Positions 7,492 to 9,524 of a DNA stretch of 9,524 bases are shown in pieces. Position numbers and translations under genes: made by a program. Position 1 is the first letter of the stretch, and each line of letters starts with the position of its first letter. Below the pieces are notes generated by a model that was not told where the DNA came from, searched no databases, and saw nothing but the letters and a program-made list of their open reading frames with translations. The stretch is from Candidatus Solibacter sp. Lineage in GTDB: Bacteria; Acidobacteriota; Terriglobia; Bryobacterales; Bryobacteraceae. The stretch covers positions 1 through 9,524 of the forward strand of contig JADGNT010000136.1 in the NCBI GenBank assembly GCA_017883345.1, given 5' to 3'.

Positions 7492-9155
7492 AGCTGCTCA
7501 CGGCATTGGTGCTATGCGCTGCGGCGGTCGCGGCACAGGACAAAGCACAGGACAAAAATCAGGACGCGGCGCCGAAGCTCGGGTCGATTGCCGGCGCGGT
7601 TACGGCCGGAGGCGGCGGGCCGCCCATGAAGGACGTGGAGATCTACGTGAACCGCAACACGCCGCAGGCAAAAATGGCGGTCACGGATCAACAGGGGCGC
7701 TACGTCATCCGCGATGTGGCCCCCGGACAACTTCGCATATCGGCGAACGCTCCGGACGCCTCGGGACGTGCCGGGTTTGGACCGAACGCTAACCGCCTTG
7801 TCACGCTTGCGCCAGGGCAGGAGTTGACCGGCGTAGACTTCCGCCTGGTGATTCAGGGACGGATTTCGGGGAAAGTGGTGGACCAGAACAACGAGCCCGT
7901 AGTCGGGATCGCCGTGTTCCTGGTGGCGCGCGAGTACTCGCACGGCGCCCTGCGCGCCGTGTTCGCCGGCGCGGGAAACACCGACGATCAGGGTGCATAC
8001 CGGCTGGAACGCGTGCCACCGGGGCGTGCGTACACGGTGTTGGCCACCAGGGCGCGGCGCGGCCTTCCGGCGATTTCGGACTCGCCCCTGGATCCGGAGC
8101 TGCGCCTGCCCGCGGTGGTTCCCACCTACTACCCCAACGCGCGATCGATCGACGGCGCGGAGGCACTGGTGCTGCGTCCGGGCGAGCACCGCGAAGGCAT
8201 CGATATTCACCTGACGCGCTCGGCGGCGTTTTGCCTGGACGGCGTGCTGGAAGGAACCAGCGGACCCGCCGCACTTCGTTTCAACATCGCCGAGACCCAA
8301 CCGGCCAGCGGCGCCAGCGGGGAGGGCGCCTTCTACACGGCGACCCCCGGAGGCACCAGCGGGCCGGACGGCAAGGTGCGCATCTGCGATCTGCACCCGG
8401 GAGAATACGAGCTTTCGGTGTCTGAGTTCACTCCCGGCGGGATGGGCGGCGCGGCCCAATTTGGCGCCACCATCGTGACCATCGGCGACCGCGACGTGGC
8501 CGGTGCGCGCGTGGGGCTTCGCCCGCGGATTCCGGTTTCGGGTGAAGTAGTGTTCGACGGCCCGGCGCCCGAGCCGCCTTTGACCGCGAAACTCAGGCTG
8601 AGCGTTCAGGCGATCACCCGTACGGAGCGCGGCAGTACCCAGGCGGACATCCCCAGTGAGTTCACTTTCGAGGGTGGACTCCTGATGGACGCGTACGGGC
8701 TGGATATCGGCGGCGTGCCCGCGGGCGTCTATATCAAGGACGTGACCTACGGCGACCGCGGCATGATGTACCAGCCGCTCCGCGTCGGAAGCGCCATGGG
8801 AAACGCGGGACTGCGCGTCATTCTTGGGCGCGACGGCGGGACCATCGGCACGCAGGTGGCGGACAAGGACGGCAACCCGGTGGCCGATTGCACGGTGGTG
8901 ATTCTGCCCGCGACGTCGCCCAACGAAGCGGTGTTCGCCGCCGCGGTGAAGACGGGCAAAACCAATCAGGCGGGCGCCTGGTCGAGCCCGACGCTGGCGC
9001 CGGGCAAGTATTTCGTGCTGGCCACCAGCGGGACCGTCGACCGGTCGCCGGAGACCACCGGCAAACTCTGGAAGGCGCGGAACCGTGGCGAGGAGGTGGA
9101 GATCGCGCCGCTCGGTAAGGTCTCCGTGACGCTGTCGCCCAAATCCCTCGACTGA
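7488..9155 (+). CDS. Secreted protein of repeated carboxypeptidase-regulatory-like domains (second of pair)
   Basis: The start is ATG 7488-7490, inside the stop of the preceding gene (ATGA), with GGAG 6 bases upstream. The frame is open further back to at least 7113, but that part is an out-of-frame reading of the preceding gene and lacks a signal peptide. From 7488 the 555-residue protein begins with a signal peptide (MKLLTALVLCAAAVAA, then QDKAQDKNQD). Beta-sandwich units follow at about 31-121 (GRYVIRDVAPGQLRIS), 124-243 (SGKVVDQNNEPVVGIAVFLV...GAYRLERVPPGRAYTVLAT), 248-345, 348-445 and 449-550 (APGKYFVLATS). The second unit aligns directly with unit 2 of the upstream protein (GQVVDAQGQPILGVAVYA against GKVVDQNNEPVVGIAVFL), so the two genes are paralogues. 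The YYPNA...A..L.LRPGE..EGIDI.L segment (residues 214-242) is a common connector in acidobacterial proteins of this type. There is no catalytic domain or C-terminal anchor. It is probably released to the periplasm or the surface. Function is unknown. Confidence 0.87.
   Translation: MKLLTALVLCAAAVAAQDKAQDKNQDAAPKLGSIAGAVTAGGGGPPMKDVEIYVNRNTPQAKMAVTDQQGRYVIRDVAPGQLRISANAPDASGRAGFGPNANRLVTLAPGQELTGVDFRLVIQGRISGKVVDQNNEPVVGIAVFLVAREYSHGALRAVFAGAGNTDDQGAYRLERVPPGRAYTVLATRARRGLPAISDSPLDPELRLPAVVPTYYPNARSIDGAEALVLRPGEHREGIDIHLTRSAAFCLDGVLEGTSGPAALRFNIAETQPASGASGEGAFYTATPGGTSGPDGKVRICDLHPGEYELSVSEFTPGGMGGAAQFGATIVTIGDRDVAGARVGLRPRIPVSGEVVFDGPAPEPPLTAKLRLSVQAITRTERGSTQADIPSEFTFEGGLLMDAYGLDIGGVPAGVYIKDVTYGDRGMMYQPLRVGSAMGNAGLRVILGRDGGTIGTQVADKDGNPVADCTVVILPATSPNEAVFAAAVKTGKTNQAGAWSSPTLAPGKYFVLATSGTVDRSPETTGKLWKARNRGEEVEIAPLGKVSVTLSPKSLD
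7533..7556 (+). repeat. 12-bp tandem repeat just after the signal peptide
   Basis: GCACAGGACAAA occurs twice in succession without mismatch and encodes the AQDK-AQDK segment at the mature N-terminus of the second secreted protein. The unit keeps the frame, so copy-number change by slippage would alter only the length of a charged linker. Confidence 0.85.
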
Positions 9156-9174
9156 CCCGGGCCCCTGGTCATCC

Positions 9175-9289
9175 TTGTGGCGCAGACTCCCAGTCTGCCG
9201 CGTCCCGACTCCTCGGGACGCGGCCGGGCGTGCTCCAAAGCGCGTCCCGATGAGTCGGGACGCGGCCGGCACGAGTGCCGGCGCCACAA
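9175..9289. repeat. MITE-like element: terminal inverted repeats enclosing four hairpins
   Basis: The ends TTGTGGCGC (9175-9183) and GCGCCACAA (9281-9289) are exact reverse complements. Between them are four perfect stem-loops. The first is CAGACT/AGTCTG (9183-9188, 9192-9197). The second is an 11-bp stem at 9198-9208/9213-9223. The third is a 10-bp stem at 9241-9250/9255-9264, whose arms repeat the second's CGCGTCCCGA/TCGGGACGCG. The fourth is GCCGGCAC/GTGCCGGC (9265-9272, 9275-9282). There is no coding capacity of note. It starts 20 bases after the second secreted-protein gene and could also stop or protect that transcript, but it lacks a T tract. The layout suggests a non-autonomous dispersed repeat; no transposase is seen. 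Confidence 0.75.
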
Positions 9290-9431
9290 AGCCCACACAC
9301 ACGCCGCGCATCGATGATGGTGGGGTTTGTGCGAACGCCCACGCGGCGACGAGGAGGCCGGGAGAGTAACGCGGAGTCACAGGCTCATCATATCGGATGG
9401 GTCAGTGATAATGAAGAGGCGAGGCGACCAA

Positions 9432-9524
9432 ATGAACTGGAATGCGATCGGGGCGATTTTTCTGGCGCTGGCCGTAGGCTTGGGCGCGTTCGGAGCGCAC
9501 GGGTTGAAAGACAGGTTGGATGCG
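9432..9524 (+). CDS. DUF423 (YgdD-type) small inner-membrane protein, 3' end missing
   Basis: ATG at 9432 is preceded by GAGG at 9421-9424 (7-base spacing) and opens a frame of 31 codons that runs off the right edge. The sequence AIGAIFLALAVGLGAFGAHGLKDRL is the N-terminal transmembrane helix and GAFGAHGLK signature of the DUF423 family, which are proteins of about 120-130 residues with four predicted helices. An in-frame ATG at 9411 would add seven residues (MKRRGDQ) but has a poorer ribosome site. The molecular role of the family is not established. Only about a quarter of the protein is visible, but the signature is distinctive. Confidence 0.88.
   Translation, partial: MNWNAIGAIFLALAVGLGAFGAHGLKDRLDA

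Noticed and set aside
9198..9264. Possible CRISPR array from repeated GC-rich palindromes
   Set aside because: Only two copies, 17 bases apart, no spacer-length regularity and no cas genes. The hairpin-cluster explanation is better.
9302..9348. CGCCGCG/CGCGGCG inverted repeat downstream of the hairpin element
   Set aside because: A 7-bp match with a loop over 30 bases is expected by chance in GC-rich DNA.
7512..9380. Long minus-strand open frame of about 620 codons opposite the second secreted protein
   Set aside because: It mirrors a gene with a signal peptide, a ribosome site and family repeats. Its translation is Arg/His/Gly-rich without domains, as expected of an antisense shadow in GC-rich DNA.
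9408..9413. Promoter -10 box (TGATAATGA) before the DUF423 gene
   Set aside because: It would put the transcript start on top of the ribosome site, and no -35 box is visible.

Overview
The window is GC-rich and densely coding, with GTG starts, 4-base start/stop overlaps and two adjacent secreted proteins built from carboxypeptidase-regulatory-like (CarboxypepD_reg) beta-sandwich repeats. That combination is typical of Acidobacteriota, especially Solibacter/Bryobacter-type genomes. The assignment is an inference from protein style, not from a marker gene. No rRNA, tRNA, CRISPR array or complete transposase gene was seen.

Layout. (1) Positions 2-868 (+) hold the 3' part of a gene that enters from the left edge. 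It encodes a hypothetical, probably exported protein with a Gly/Tyr-rich segment and a BamE/SmpA-like C-terminal motif. (2) It converges on a three-gene minus-strand unit with a 52-base gap and no obvious terminator. Read in transcription order, the unit is a double-domain periplasmic cyclophilin (5650-4580), an FAD-dependent amine-oxidase/UDP-galactopyranose-mutase-like flavoprotein (4564-2963) and a large multi-pass GT-C-like membrane protein (2966-921). The last two overlap by GTGA, so they are probably translationally coupled and may act together on a surface or lipid-linked sugar. (3) Positions 5651-5943 separate this unit from a divergent plus-strand pair. The gap holds a perfect 26-bp inverted repeat (REPIN-like), a short coding remnant and a possible extended -10 promoter. 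(4) Positions 5944-9155 (+) hold two paralogous secreted proteins made of repeated carboxypeptidase-regulatory-like domains, joined by an ATGA overlap. (5) Positions 9156-9431 hold a 115-base element with terminal inverted repeats and four internal hairpins. Beyond it, 9290-9431 shows only the start region of the next gene. (6) Positions 9432-9524 (+) hold the first 31 codons of a DUF423 (YgdD-type) inner-membrane protein that runs off the right edge.

The genes are mostly envelope-directed: an exported hypothetical protein, a periplasmic foldase, a sugar-related membrane pair, two secreted beta-sandwich proteins and a small membrane protein. The strongest non-coding signals are the two palindromic elements at 5664-5743 and 9175-9289. 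They differ in sequence and both look like non-autonomous, dispersed-repeat elements. I see no clear evidence for a defence system or a wholly new pathway.
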